A stretch of DNA of 35,802 bases, from the NCBI GenBank assembly GCA_045532145.1, contig JAZSFJ010000137.1:1-35802 (forward strand), given 5' to 3'. Below are positions 16,557-26,017 of this stretch, one piece after another (within the stretch, counting starts at the first letter, position 1; every line of letters begins with the position of its first letter). The stretch is from SIG459 sp045532145 (GTDB lineage Bacteria; Bacillota; Clostridia; Oscillospirales; Oscillospiraceae). The translations under genes were made by a program, and so were the position numbers. The notes under the pieces are model-generated. The model worked only from the letters and a program-made list of their open reading frames with translations, had not been told where the DNA came from and searched no databases.

Positions 16557-19500
16557 TTACTTGTCAGTATCCATTTCGGAAAGCTGGCTGTACTGATATA
16601 TCATGGTAGCTATCTCAGCACGGCTTGCACATCCCTTGGGGTCAAGGATGTTACCGGGCTTGCCGTTTATTACGCCGTTCAGGTTCATCCAGCACATTGC
16701 TTCATATGCCCAATCGGATATGTCTGCAAGGTCAGTAAAGCTCATGTTGTCGACCAATTCATCTTTGAATCCGCCGCCCTTGTAGTTCTCGTAGCGATAC
16801 AGGATAGCAGCAAGCTGTTCACGAGTAACGTCATTGTTGGGACCGAATTGCGTCTCGCTGTAACCAAGAACGACACCCTCGCTTGCTGCCCAGCGAACAG
16901 CCTCGGCGTACCATGCCTGTTCAGGAACATCCTCAAAGCTCATGGTGGTCTCTACAACGGGACTGCCCTCCATACGCCACAAAATGGTGACAATCATGGC
17001 TCTGGAAGTATTGGCACGAGGACGGAATGTGCTATCGTCAAATCCGTTCATAAGGCCCTTTTCGAGACAATAATGAACTCCATCGTGATACCAAGCTGTG
17101 GGCTCCGCATCAACCATGCTCCAAATGGGGCAGCTGCCGTCTGCAAGACAGTTGCCGTACAAATCGTCAGCGAAGTCCTTACCGTCCTCGCCGTCAACGC
17201 CGTCCTTACCGTCAGCGCCGTCTTCGCCGTCCTTACCGTCTTCGCCGTCAGCACCGCTGGGACCAACCGCATTTACACCAAGGGATTCCCATGTGAGTCC
17301 GTTATCATAGGAGACTTCCCAAATGTTGGTTTCCTCATTGATGCGAAGCTTGGGAGTCACGCCGTCAGCGCCGTCCTTGCCGTCAGCGCCATCCTTGCCG
17401 TCTTCGCCGTCAGCGCCATCCTTGCCGTCTTCGCCGTCAACGCCATCCTTACCGTCTTCGCCGTCAGCGCCGTCCTTACCATCTTCGCCAGCAGGACCGA
17501 CAGCACTTACACCGAGAGATTCCCAGGTAAGGCCGTTGTCGTAAGAAACTTCCCAGATGTTTTCGCTGTTAATGCGAAGTTGAGGAGTAACGCCATCCTT
17601 GCCGTCTTCACCGGGGTCGCCCTTGTCGCCCTTGGGACCTGTTGCTTCAACTCCAGTATTTACACCGTCGATGAACCAATATCCATCCTTAATTCCAATA
17701 ACAGGAGTGTGACCATCCTTGCCGGGTTCACCCTTGATACCCTGGATGCCCTGCTCACCATTGGTGACAGTAAAGGTAGTGGTAGTTCCGTCGGTATAGG
17801 TAATGGTGTAGGTGTCTACGAGACCTTCAGTAGAGGTTTTAGCAATGTTGGAGATACCGTTGCCGGTCTCGCCCTTAATACCGGTGGCTGCTACGCCAGT
17901 ATCAGTACCATCGACAAACCAGTTGCCGTTCTGAATGGTGATAACAGGAGTATGTCCATCCTTACCGGGTACACCCTGGATACCCTGAATACCCTGGATA
18001 CCCTGAGCGCCCTGAGCGCCCTGTGCGCCATTGGTGACGGTAAAGGTGGTGGTAGTTCCGTCAGTGTAAGTAATAGTGTAGGTGTCTACGAGACCTTCAG
18101 TAGAGGTTTTAGCAATGTTGGAGATTCCGTTGCCGGTCTCGCCCTTAATACCGGTGGCTGCTACGCCAGTATCAGTACCATCGACAAACCAGTTGCCGTT
18201 CTGAATGGTGATAACAGGAGTATGTCCATCCTTACCGGGCTCGCCCTGGATACCCTGAATACCCTGAGCACCCTGGGCGCCGTCTGCGCCATCTGCACCA
18301 GCTGCACCGTTGGTGACAGTAAAGGTGGTGGTAGTTCCATCGGTATAAGTAATTGTGTAGGTATCTACGAGACCTTCGGTAGAGGTCTTCTCGATGCTTG
18401 CAATGCCGTTACCGGTATCGCCCTTGATACCTGTTGCGGCAACGCCGGTATCTACGTCACCAATGAACCAGTTGCCGTTTTCGCCAATGTAGGGAATATG
18501 ACCCTTTGCTGCGTCAATGGCTTCCTGTTTCGCTTTTGCAATCCCAGCTTCCAGCTCTGCCTTTAATGCAGCATCGGCTGCAACATAGTTGTCTTTAACA
18601 GCTTCCAGTGCAACGATAGCATTCTGAAGATTTGCAATTTCAGCATTGACCGTAGCGGTGTCAGCCTTAGTGTCGATGGCGGCGGCCAATCTGATTTCTG
18701 CTGCTTTGAGATCAGCTGCAACCTTATCAATCTTTGCTTCGATAGCAGTCTGAGCCGCAGTAATCTTTGCATCAAGCTCAGTGTCACCGGCTATTCTTGC
18801 CGCTTCAGCTGCAGCAATGGCGGTATTTACGTTGGCAATAGCAGTAGTGAGTGCATCTGCATTTGCGGCATCGGCTGCCTTCAGTTCTGCAACTGCCTTA
18901 TCGAGGTTGTCCTGTACCTGGGCAATCTTTTCATTAAGAGCCTTGTCAGCAGTTTCAATCTTTGCGTTCAGCTCGGTCTTCAGAACAGCATCTGCACTTG
19001 CTGCTACTTCCTTGGCCGCAGCAATTGCCGCATAAAGTTCACGAACCGTACGTTCCAGAACCTCGATATCCTTATCGTTGGACTCTTCCAGCGCTGCGAC
19101 TGCCTGTTCCAGAGCCTTGATGGCCTTTTCGGCCTCGGTTACTCTTTCATCCAGAGAAGCAATCAGCGCGTTTGCATCAGAAATCTGTTTTTCCAGTTCT
19201 GCCTTCAATTCAGCATCCGCATTGGTGGCAAAGCTCTCTGCTGCTGCCTGCGCAGTTTCAATGGCCTTATTCAGAGCATCAGTTGCAGTATCCAGCGCAG
19301 TCTTGTCTGCCTTCTCGTTGATGGCTGCCTGCAAGTCCGCTACGGCCTTGTCGAGGTTAGTCTGTACCTCGTTAATCTTGGTGGTAAGGGCAGTCTGGGC
19401 TGCAGTAATCTTGGCTTCCAGAGCTGCGTCACCGGCGGCGCTTGCAGCTTCGGCAGCGTCGATGGCCTTGCTCAGCTCATCAACTGCCTTTGCGAGGTCA

Positions 19501-22500
19501 GCGGCGTTCTTGGCATCAGCTGCGTTCAGGTCTGCGACTGCCTTGTCGAGGTTAGTCTGTACCTCTTCAATCTTGGTGGTAAGTGCAGTCTGGGCTGCTT
19601 CAATCTTTGCGGTCAGCTCGGTCTTCAAAGCCTCGTCTGCATCGGTTGCTGCGGCTTTTGCATCTTCAATTGCTTTATTCAGCGCGGCAATTGCGTCTTC
19701 CAGTGCCTTTGCATCAGCGGCATCGACGGCCTTAAGGTCTTCGACAGCCTTTTCAAGTGCTGTTACTCTACTGTCGAGGGATGCAATCAGTGCATTTGCA
19801 GCTGCAATGTCTCCTTCAAGTTCGGTCTTAAGAGCTTCGTCCTGGCCATCAGCGTATTCCTTTGCTGCTTTTTCAGCATTGCTAATGGCTGTAGTCAGCT
19901 CTGCTACCTTTTCGTTCAGAGTGGCGGTGTCTGCCTTCTTGTCAATGGCTTCCTGAAGCTCAGCCTTTGCTTTAGCAAGTGCTGCGTCTGCGGCGGCAAT
20001 CGCTTCGCTCTTTGCATCTGCAATTGCAGTTTCAAGTTCAGTCTTCAGAGCTGCATCCTGAGCATCTGCATAAGCTTTTGCAACAGTCTCAGCAGCGGCT
20101 ATTGCCTTGTTCAGCTCGTCAAGCTTTGCATTCAGGGTGGCGGTGTCTGCCTTCTGGTTGATAGCGTTCTGCAGCTCGGTCTTTGCGTTGTTTACAAGAG
20201 TCTCGGCGCTTTCAATCGCTTCGCTCTTTGCATTTGCGATTGCAGTTTCAAGCTCGGTCTTCAAAGCTGCATCCTGAGTATCGGCGTAAGCCTTTGCAAC
20301 TGTTTCTGCTGTTTTGATTGCGGCAGAGAGAGTTGCTATGGCACCTTCCACTGAGTCCACATTGGCATTAAAGGCTTCATTAAACTTATTTTTGGCATCT
20401 TCCAGATACTTGTTCGCCTCTGCGAGCAGCTCGTTCTTTGCAGCCTCAGTTGCAGCAGCAATTGCGGCGGCGACCTGGGCATCGGTTGCGTAGGTAGCAT
20501 CCAGAGCATCAATCTGTGCCTGGATTGCAGCAAACTTCGCCTCAATTACTGCAGAATCAGCCTTTGTAGCTATCAGGGTCTGCAGTTCTGCAACAGCAGC
20601 CTCAAGCGCGGCAATATCATTCTCAGCCTCGGTTACTCTTTTATCCAGAGAAGCAATTAGTTCGTTTGCAGCTTCAATGTCCTTGTCCAAGGCTTTTTTC
20701 AGAGCTTCATCAGCCGCTACATAGTTATCCTTGGCCGCTTCAAGAGCACTTATAGCATTCTGCAGGTTCTCAATGGCCGCATTCACGGTTGCGGCATCTG
20801 CCTTAGCGGCAATTGCCTCCTCAAACTTTTTCACCTCGTCTGCAAGTTCTGCCTTGGTTGCGTATATATCAGCCAGACCTTCAATCTGCACCTTTATAGC
20901 CTCAATATCATTGGCGGTCTTTTCGTCTGCCTCCTTGAGTGCGGCAATTTCTGCCTTTATAGCCTCAATCTCGGTTTTCAGCTCTTCGTCGGTAGCGTAG
21001 GTACGCTCAAGCTCCGCAACCCTTTCTTCCAGCTCGGCAATATCTGCGGAGAAGTCAGACATACCAACCGGAATTTCAATAGTGTCGCTTCCGCCGCGGT
21101 AGTTGTCGGTTTCAGCATAAGTAACAGTTACGGTAACTACATCCTGACCGATAACAAGGCCATCTGTAACGGTAATCTTGAGACCGTCTTTGGTAGCATT
21201 GGTAGCAGTTACAGTGGGATCGCCAAGCTCTTCGGAGTTGGACTCCACAGAGAGGAGGAAAACGTCACCGGGCATAACTGCGGAAAGAGGAGACTTCAGT
21301 TTGACATCAAGCACTGCCTTATCTATGATGTAGGTCTTGGTCACCTGGCCGTCATAGTTGCCCACACCGGTGATGGTCACAGTTATCACGCCGGCATTGG
21401 TGAAGTCGGTAGTTTCCACGTCATTTCTCGTGTAGGAAACGGTGTAATCCGTATTCTCTGTAAGACCTGCCACTGTGATATTGGGCTTCTGCTCTTTGCC
21501 GTTGTAGGTCGCATTGGCAGAAACGGTCACTTCGTTTTCAGTAATTGGCTTGGGTGTGATGATAAATTTGGTATTGTTGCTGGGGGCGATTGTTTTTGCT
21601 TTATAATGTGTTGTTTCGGCAATAGCGGCTCCAATATAGTACGTACCTGCATAACTCGGCACACCGCCTTCGGTTTCTGCGCCATTGTCAGTTCCGGTTT
21701 TAACCGCACGTCTGCCGATAGAAATATAGTAGGTGTATGTCACTTCACCGTTTTCCGGATTGTTTGTAAGAGTGGGTTCCTTGGGAGTATCGCCATAGGC
21801 CCAGTCATCAATCTCTATATCTGTGCTGAGCGTACCCTTGTTGATTTTCCAGTACTTAGTAAGCTCGCCGGTATAGTTGCCCTTGCCGGTAACGGTAACG
21901 GCGTTGCCGTCACCGGTGCTGATCTCCTTTGCGGAGGTGGTGCCGGTAACTTCGTAGTCAGTTCCCACAGTCAGAGTTGTGGAACTATTGTACTTAACGG
22001 CAACGGTGATTGTTTTCTCGCTTCCGTCATAGCTTGCGGAGCTGGGAGAAAGGGTCACCATGGAAGCCGTGATCTCGCAAGGCTGAATCTGATAGCTTAC
22101 AGTTGCAGTTGCTTCTCCCAAGGTGATGGAGGCAGTAATATTCTGACCGGTAACATTCACGCGGTCAACACTGTTATAGCTGATGGTGGGCTTGGTTTCC
22201 TCGCCCGGCTGCCAGTTCTCATAGCCGCACTCAGCATCCTTGGAGGAAGCGCTGTAAGCCAAATCAGAGGGAGCTGCAATGGTCACACTGCCGCCATCTG
22301 TATTGGTGCAGCCGTCAGCAATACAAGTAGCTGTGATTGTGTCATTCACACCGTCGCTGTTTGCGTCACTTGCGCTGTAAGTCCAGCTATGAACATGCAG
22401 TGACGGAGAGCTGCTGCCCAGCTTGGGAAGATAGAAAGAGTTTGCGGTATTGGTATCTTTAGACCACACATTAGTTGTGTCAAATCCGGCGAAATTGGTC

Positions 22501-24596
22501 GCCCAGCTTTCGTCGTCAGTCATTTGTTCTGCTGTCAGCGCAGTTGCACCGGTGACCGTAATGCCGTTTGTTACACAGGTATCCAGATAGTAGCAGTTGA
22601 CTACAGACATAGCTGAACGGCCGCTGACACCGCCGACACTACTTGTGCCGCTGACAGTTCCTACGTTGTAGGAGGTTTCAAGACAATTACTATAATATTC
22701 ATAGCCAAAAAGGCCGCCGACATATGTGGTGCCGCTGACAGAACCGGTATTGTAGCAGTTTTTGATGACGCCTTTGCCGCTACCGGTGGACTGATGGTAA
22801 CCAACAAGACCGCCGGTATAATTACCGCCATTGACTGCACCGGTGTTGTAGCAGCTTTCGCTGACATTTATGGATTCATAGCTACCAAAAAGGCCTCCGG
22901 TATTCTTACCGCCGGTGACGGAGCCTGTGTTGTAGCTGTTTTTGATATAGTGCTCTGTGCTTCCGCTGGCGTAGGTGAAGAAGCCGACAAGGCCACCAAC
23001 GTTCGCATTGCTGCCGCCGTTGACAGCGCCGGTGTTGTAACAGTTTTCAAAAATAGCAGCGTTATAAGTAGCGCCCGCAAGTCCACCGACGCCGTGATCA
23101 AAACTGGTGGAATAGGTACCGGTGCAGGTGACATTACCGGTGTTATAGCACTGTGTTACCGTGCTGCTACCGGAGATGCGTCCGAAAAGGCCGCCGATGT
23201 CATAGGATGAGCCTTCCACATCGCCCTTATTAGAGCATCCAGTATAGGTTACTTTACCACTATAGTGATAACCAACCAAGCCGCCAACATAATAGCTGCT
23301 GCCTTTTACCTTTCCTTCATTATGGCAGTTTTCCACAGTGCCGGCTGCATCGACATAGCCTATAACACCGCCTGCGCCATAGGTATTGGAGGTAACATCG
23401 CCGGTATTGGTACAGTCCGACAGACCAGCACCGATACCGGTACCGTTAATACCGCCAACATACCATTGACCCTGTACATCAGCGCTGTTTGTACAACTGG
23501 TAACTGTTCCGCTATTTCTGCCGACTATACCACCGATCCCGGCATACGTGCTGATGACAGCACCTGTATTTTGACAGTTGGTAACAGTACCGCTGCTACT
23601 TCCAACGATACCGCCAGCATACTGGTATCCGCTGATAGTACCGGTATTGTTACAGTCAGAGATGTGACCGTAGCTATTTTGACCGATGATACCGCCCATG
23701 TAGTCTTGTTTGCCGCCCTCGGTAATCTGTATCGTACCGGAGTTGGTGCAGTCGACGATTTCAACCTTGACAGCGGAGCTTCCGCCGAAATAACCCGCGA
23801 TACCCCCGGTGCTCTGAGCACGACTGGTAGAGGTGTTGGTAACCGTACCGGTGTTGGTGCAGCCGCTGATCGCTGTGCCTTCGGAGAAATACTCGGCGTA
23901 ACCGATAATGCCGCCAACATAATGTTTTGCGCCCGTTACGGAGCCGCTATTGGAGCAGCCGGAAACCACGATCTGCGCGTGAGAGGTGGCCGGAGCATAC
24001 TGACCGCCAACAACGCCGCCCACGTAGTAATCGCTGCCAATGACAATGGAGCCTACATTATGGCAGTTGGTGACGATAGAAGCAGTTCCTGTCTGGCCAT
24101 AGCAACCTACAACCGCACCAATATTTGTAGTACCGGAAAAATAGGAGTTTGCCACAGTCACATTCTTGACAGTGCCGCTCTCCATAAAACCGATCAGACC
24201 CTGATAACCGGACGCGGCAGAAACATACAGGCCGCTGATGGTATGGTTACCGCCGTCAAAGGTACCACTGAATGCCTTAACGCGCATACCAATGGGTGTC
24301 CACGCAACAAGATTGCCGGTATCGCTGTTCAGCGTGCCATTGACGATCACATTTTCATTGACAGTAATATCGTTCATCAATTTGGCGCATGCGCTCGCAT
24401 TGCCTGCGTTGACATGCTCGGCAAACCAGTAAAGTTCATCGGCTGTGGTGAGCTGATAAGGATTGCCCTCAGAACCGTCACCATTTGCAGGCTGACTGGG
24501 AGTAATATCCGCAGCGCTTGCCGTGAGGGAAAGAGCGGGCATGAGTCCCACTACCATGGCGATGACCATAATCATACTTAAAATTCTTTTCTTCAT
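16557..24596 (-). CDS. Giant modular surface protein: GLUG repeats, MBG-like domains, long helical region, collagen-like repeats, three SLH domains
   Basis: A 2,679-residue protein. Residues 1-28 are a signal peptide (cut likely after ASAAD). About 100-690 hold some 16 GLUG-type units, each with a GGLVG/GGIIG-like core and NCYNTG-like turns. About 735-1180 hold MBG-like beta domains (TYNGKEQKPNITV). About 1183-2030 are alanine-rich heptad-like helices with repeated KADTATLNAKL and AYADAQDAALKTELE. About 2090-2475 are Gly-x-Y collagen-like stretches alternating with NGNWFVDGTDTGVAATG units. About 2490-2670 are three SLH domains that should anchor it to the wall. AAGGAGG precedes the ATG. It lies 79 bases after a TetR gene. 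A surface fibre or adhesin role is inferred from the architecture alone. The C-terminus abuts an SLH remnant. Confidence 0.9.
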   Translation of the reverse strand: MKKRILSMIMVIAMVVGLMPALSLTASAADITPSQPANGDGSEGNPYQLTTADELYWFAEHVNAGNASACAKLMNDITVNENVIVNGTLNSDTGNLVAWTPIGMRVKAFSGTFDGGNHTISGLYVSAASGYQGLIGFMESGTVKNVTVANSYFSGTTNIGAVVGCYGQTGTASIVTNCHNVGSIVIGSDYYVGGVVGGQYAPATSHAQIVVSGCSNSGSVTGAKHYVGGIIGYAEYFSEGTAISGCTNTGTVTNTSTSRAQSTGGIAGYFGGSSAVKVEIVDCTNSGTIQITEGGKQDYMGGIIGQNSYGHISDCNNTGTISGYQYAGGIVGSSSGTVTNCQNTGAVISTYAGIGGIVGRNSGTVTSCTNSADVQGQWYVGGINGTGIGAGLSDCTNTGDVTSNTYGAGGVIGYVDAAGTVENCHNEGKVKGSSYYVGGLVGYHYSGKVTYTGCSNKGDVEGSSYDIGGLFGRISGSSTVTQCYNTGNVTCTGTYSTSFDHGVGGLAGATYNAAIFENCYNTGAVNGGSNANVGGLVGFFTYASGSTEHYIKNSYNTGSVTGGKNTGGLFGSYESINVSESCYNTGAVNGGNYTGGLVGYHQSTGSGKGVIKNCYNTGSVSGTTYVGGLFGYEYYSNCLETSYNVGTVSGTSSVGGVSGRSAMSVVNCYYLDTCVTNGITVTGATALTAEQMTDDESWATNFAGFDTTNVWSKDTNTANSFYLPKLGSSSPSLHVHSWTYSASDANSDGVNDTITATCIADGCTNTDGGSVTIAAPSDLAYSASSKDAECGYENWQPGEETKPTISYNSVDRVNVTGQNITASITLGEATATVSYQIQPCEITASMVTLSPSSASYDGSEKTITVAVKYNSSTTLTVGTDYEVTGTTSAKEISTGDGNAVTVTGKGNYTGELTKYWKINKGTLSTDIEIDDWAYGDTPKEPTLTNNPENGEVTYTYYISIGRRAVKTGTDNGAETEGGVPSYAGTYYIGAAIAETTHYKAKTIAPSNNTKFIITPKPITENEVTVSANATYNGKEQKPNITVAGLTENTDYTVSYTRNDVETTDFTNAGVITVTITGVGNYDGQVTKTYIIDKAVLDVKLKSPLSAVMPGDVFLLSVESNSEELGDPTVTATNATKDGLKITVTDGLVIGQDVVTVTVTYAETDNYRGGSDTIEIPVGMSDFSADIAELEERVAELERTYATDEELKTEIEAIKAEIAALKEADEKTANDIEAIKVQIEGLADIYATKAELADEVKKFEEAIAAKADAATVNAAIENLQNAISALEAAKDNYVAADEALKKALDKDIEAANELIASLDKRVTEAENDIAALEAAVAELQTLIATKADSAVIEAKFAAIQAQIDALDATYATDAQVAAAIAAATEAAKNELLAEANKYLEDAKNKFNEAFNANVDSVEGAIATLSAAIKTAETVAKAYADTQDAALKTELETAIANAKSEAIESAETLVNNAKTELQNAINQKADTATLNAKLDELNKAIAAAETVAKAYADAQDAALKTELETAIADAKSEAIAAADAALAKAKAELQEAIDKKADTATLNEKVAELTTAISNAEKAAKEYADGQDEALKTELEGDIAAANALIASLDSRVTALEKAVEDLKAVDAADAKALEDAIAALNKAIEDAKAAATDADEALKTELTAKIEAAQTALTTKIEEVQTNLDKAVADLNAADAKNAADLAKAVDELSKAIDAAEAASAAGDAALEAKITAAQTALTTKINEVQTNLDKAVADLQAAINEKADKTALDTATDALNKAIETAQAAAESFATNADAELKAELEKQISDANALIASLDERVTEAEKAIKALEQAVAALEESNDKDIEVLERTVRELYAAIAAAKEVAASADAVLKTELNAKIETADKALNEKIAQVQDNLDKAVAELKAADAANADALTTAIANVNTAIAAAEAARIAGDTELDAKITAAQTAIEAKIDKVAADLKAAEIRLAAAIDTKADTATVNAEIANLQNAIVALEAVKDNYVAADAALKAELEAGIAKAKQEAIDAAKGHIPYIGENGNWFIGDVDTGVAATGIKGDTGNGIASIEKTSTEGLVDTYTITYTDGTTTTFTVTNGAAGADGADGAQGAQGIQGIQGEPGKDGHTPVITIQNGNWFVDGTDTGVAATGIKGETGNGISNIAKTSTEGLVDTYTITYTDGTTTTFTVTNGAQGAQGAQGIQGIQGIQGVPGKDGHTPVITIQNGNWFVDGTDTGVAATGIKGETGNGISNIAKTSTEGLVDTYTITYTDGTTTTFTVTNGEQGIQGIKGEPGKDGHTPVIGIKDGYWFIDGVNTGVEATGPKGDKGDPGEDGKDGVTPQLRINSENIWEVSYDNGLTWESLGVSAVGPAGEDGKDGADGEDGKDGVDGEDGKDGADGEDGKDGADGKDGADGVTPKLRINEETNIWEVSYDNGLTWESLGVNAVGPSGADGEDGKDGEDGADGKDGVDGEDGKDFADDLYGNCLADGSCPIWSMVDAEPTAWYHDGVHYCLEKGLMNGFDDSTFRPRANTSRAMIVTILWRMEGSPVVETTMSFEDVPEQAWYAEAVRWAASEGVVLGYSETQFGPNNDVTREQLAAILYRYENYKGGGFKDELVDNMSFTDLADISDWAYEAMCWMNLNGVINGKPGNILDPKGCASRAEIATMIYQYSQLSEMDTDK
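17758..18513 (-). repeat. Three tandem 270-280-bp coding repeats in the giant gene
   Basis: Units begin near 17758, 18028 and 18307. The first two are nearly identical at the DNA level, the third less so. Each encodes a collagen-like stretch (GIQGIQG type), a NGNWFVDGTDTGV segment and a TYTITYTDGTTTTFTVTNGA segment. Such close identity implies recent duplication, and unit number may vary between strains. Confidence 0.85.
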
Positions 24597-24675
24597 GTGT
24601 TTTCCTCCTTGGAAAATGGCTATTTTTTATATCGTCAGAAATTCTGTATATTTATCACTTGAATCAGTCTCGGGA

Positions 24676-25359
24676 CTATAGCTCCAGGCCCTGTTCGCTT
24701 GTCTGGTCAATATATTCCATAAACTCCCGGAGTATTCTCCGCCCTATGCTGCTGTAATCCAGCGCCAGAACCTTTTTTATCTTCATTTCCCGGATTTCCT
24801 CGGGCACGCGGTAGAGGCTCATAATCTGCCTCAGGGCACCGACTATGCGAACATCGAGGGCTGCGGCATCGGGAGTGGTCATCAATGTTGCATATTCAAT
24901 GCCGGAGACCAGAGTTTCCGCTTCAGCAAACTGCTCCTCCGTCCATCCGCCGCAGTATTCGCCGAACACCTGTTTGGCTCTTATTGCATCGTTCCTTCGG
25001 ATTATCTCAAGGGTAATGGGGCTTGTATAGGCAGAAATATAGAAGTCCTTGGTGATTTCGTTTTCCTCGCAGATGGCCGCCATGGCCACAAGCTCCAGAC
25101 AGGCCGCCATAAGGGAGCTGTTCCCTTCGTCCACCGCTTTTTTCATCATCTGCCACTGAAAGTCGCAGAGCATTTCCACCAGTATAGCCAGAAGGTGATC
25201 TTTCGTGGGGAAGTGGAAGGTCAGGTTACCGGTGCTGATGCCCAGCTCTGCCGCAATGGCCCGTGCCGAGGTGTTTGAATAGCCACGCTCCATGAACATC
25301 CGTATAGCCACCTGGACAATTGACATTTTAGTTGTGTTGACAGCTTTTTTTCCAGCCAC
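24676..25359 (-). CDS. TetR-family transcriptional regulator
   Basis: A 227-residue protein. The N-terminal helix-turn-helix is clear: SIVQVAIRMFMERGYSNTSA, then RAIAAELGISTGNLTFHFPT with a following KDHL, near residues 12-57. The C-terminal ligand domain is not assignable. The start is GTG 25359, supported by GGAGG seven bases upstream. Its promoter overlaps a perfect palindrome, so it probably represses itself. The giant SLH gene follows 79 bases downstream with no terminator between, so the two may be co-transcribed and share control. Confidence 0.88.
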   Translation of the reverse strand: MAGKKAVNTTKMSIVQVAIRMFMERGYSNTSARAIAAELGISTGNLTFHFPTKDHLLAILVEMLCDFQWQMMKKAVDEGNSSLMAACLELVAMAAICEENEITKDFYISAYTSPITLEIIRRNDAIRAKQVFGEYCGGWTEEQFAEAETLVSGIEYATLMTTPDAAALDVRIVGALRQIMSLYRVPEEIREMKIKKVLALDYSSIGRRILREFMEYIDQTSEQGLEL

Positions 25360-25429
25360 CGGACAAACCTCCTTCCACCCGCTGTAAAAAAACAGGTGCA
25401 GTTATACACATATAATAATATTTATCGTT

Positions 25430-25472
25430 CTAGTACACGTCCTATTCTAGCACGCGTGCTAGTAAAAGGCAA
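25430..25472 (-). promoter_or_regulatory. TetR promoter overlapped by palindromic operators
   Basis: On the minus strand TTGCCT (25472-25467), 17 bases and TAGAAT (25449-25444) form a promoter. The perfect 16-bp palindrome CTAGCACGCGTGCTAG (25447-25462) covers the spacer and part of the -10. A degenerate second copy (CTAGTACACG, 25430-25439) sits at the start of transcription. This is the classical arrangement for autorepression. Confidence 0.7.
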
Positions 25473-25666
25473 TATTTACTTGAATTGAAACCCTACAAAA
25501 ATGGCCCTTGAAATAAGGGCGGATTGCACAAAGCTGCAAGGCTGCAATTTAAGGGCTTCTCCCTTACAGGGACAGGCGTCCCCAGATGGTCCGGCAAATG
25601 GAAAGGCTCGTCCTTGAAGATGTGCAGACTGATGGTTGGGGGCGCGCTGTTTCGCAGGGCGGGGGC

Positions 25667-25695
25667 TTGCGCAAAGTCAATGAATAATGTAAAAT
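25667..25695 (+). promoter_or_regulatory. Promoter of the PqqD/peptidase pair
   Basis: TTGCGC (25667-25672), 17 bases and TAAAAT (25690-25695) lie about 60 bases before ATG 25754. The rest of the gap from 25473 has no gene I can support; it includes a small GCCCTT hairpin at 25503-25519. Confidence 0.5.
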
Positions 25696-25753
25696 ATACT
25701 CCATACCATTGATTTGCCGCCCGGTGCTGCGGCGGTGCAAAGGAGTATGTTCC

Positions 25754-26017
25754 ATGAAGCTTAAAAACGGTTTTCTGCTCCGGGAGATTGCCGGGGAAAA
25801 GGTAGTGATACCCACCGGCGGGGAGCTTGATATGAATATGATGATAAGCCTGAACGATACCGGGGCCTTTCTCTGGGAGAAGCTGGGGAGCGAGACTGAC
25901 GAGGCTGCGCTGGTGGAAGCCCTCCTGGGGGAATACGATGTGGACCGGACCACGGCGGAAAAGGCTGTGGCGGGCTTTTTGAGGAAGCTTGGTGAGCATG
26001 GATTCCTGGAAAACTAA
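25754..26017 (+). CDS. PqqD-like small protein
   Basis: An 87-residue protein with the PqqD pattern: LREIAGEKVVIPTG near the N-terminus, ISLNDTGAFLWEKL in the centre, and VDRTTAEKAVAGFLRKL near the end. PqqD proteins are peptide-recognition chaperones for radical-SAM and other peptide-modifying enzymes, and stand-alone relatives are common in Firmicutes. ATG 25754 follows AGGAG by eight bases. It overlaps the next gene by 20 bases. No radical-SAM enzyme or precursor peptide gene was seen nearby. Confidence 0.8.
   Translation: MKLKNGFLLREIAGEKVVIPTGGELDMNMMISLNDTGAFLWEKLGSETDEAALVEALLGEYDVDRTTAEKAVAGFLRKLGEHGFLEN

Noticed and set aside
17180..18510. Regular short repeats that could suggest a CRISPR array
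   Set aside because: The periodicity is coding (Gly-x-Y and ~90-residue protein units), with no constant repeat separated by unique spacers and no cas genes.
16539..18566. 675-codon open frame on the plus strand with repetitive Val/Ser/Ala text
   Set aside because: It is the complement of the collagen-like repeats of the giant gene; its repeats come from that gene.
25524..25712. 62-codon open frame upstream of the PqqD-like gene
   Set aside because: No good ribosome site, it overlaps the likely promoter, and no recognisable features.
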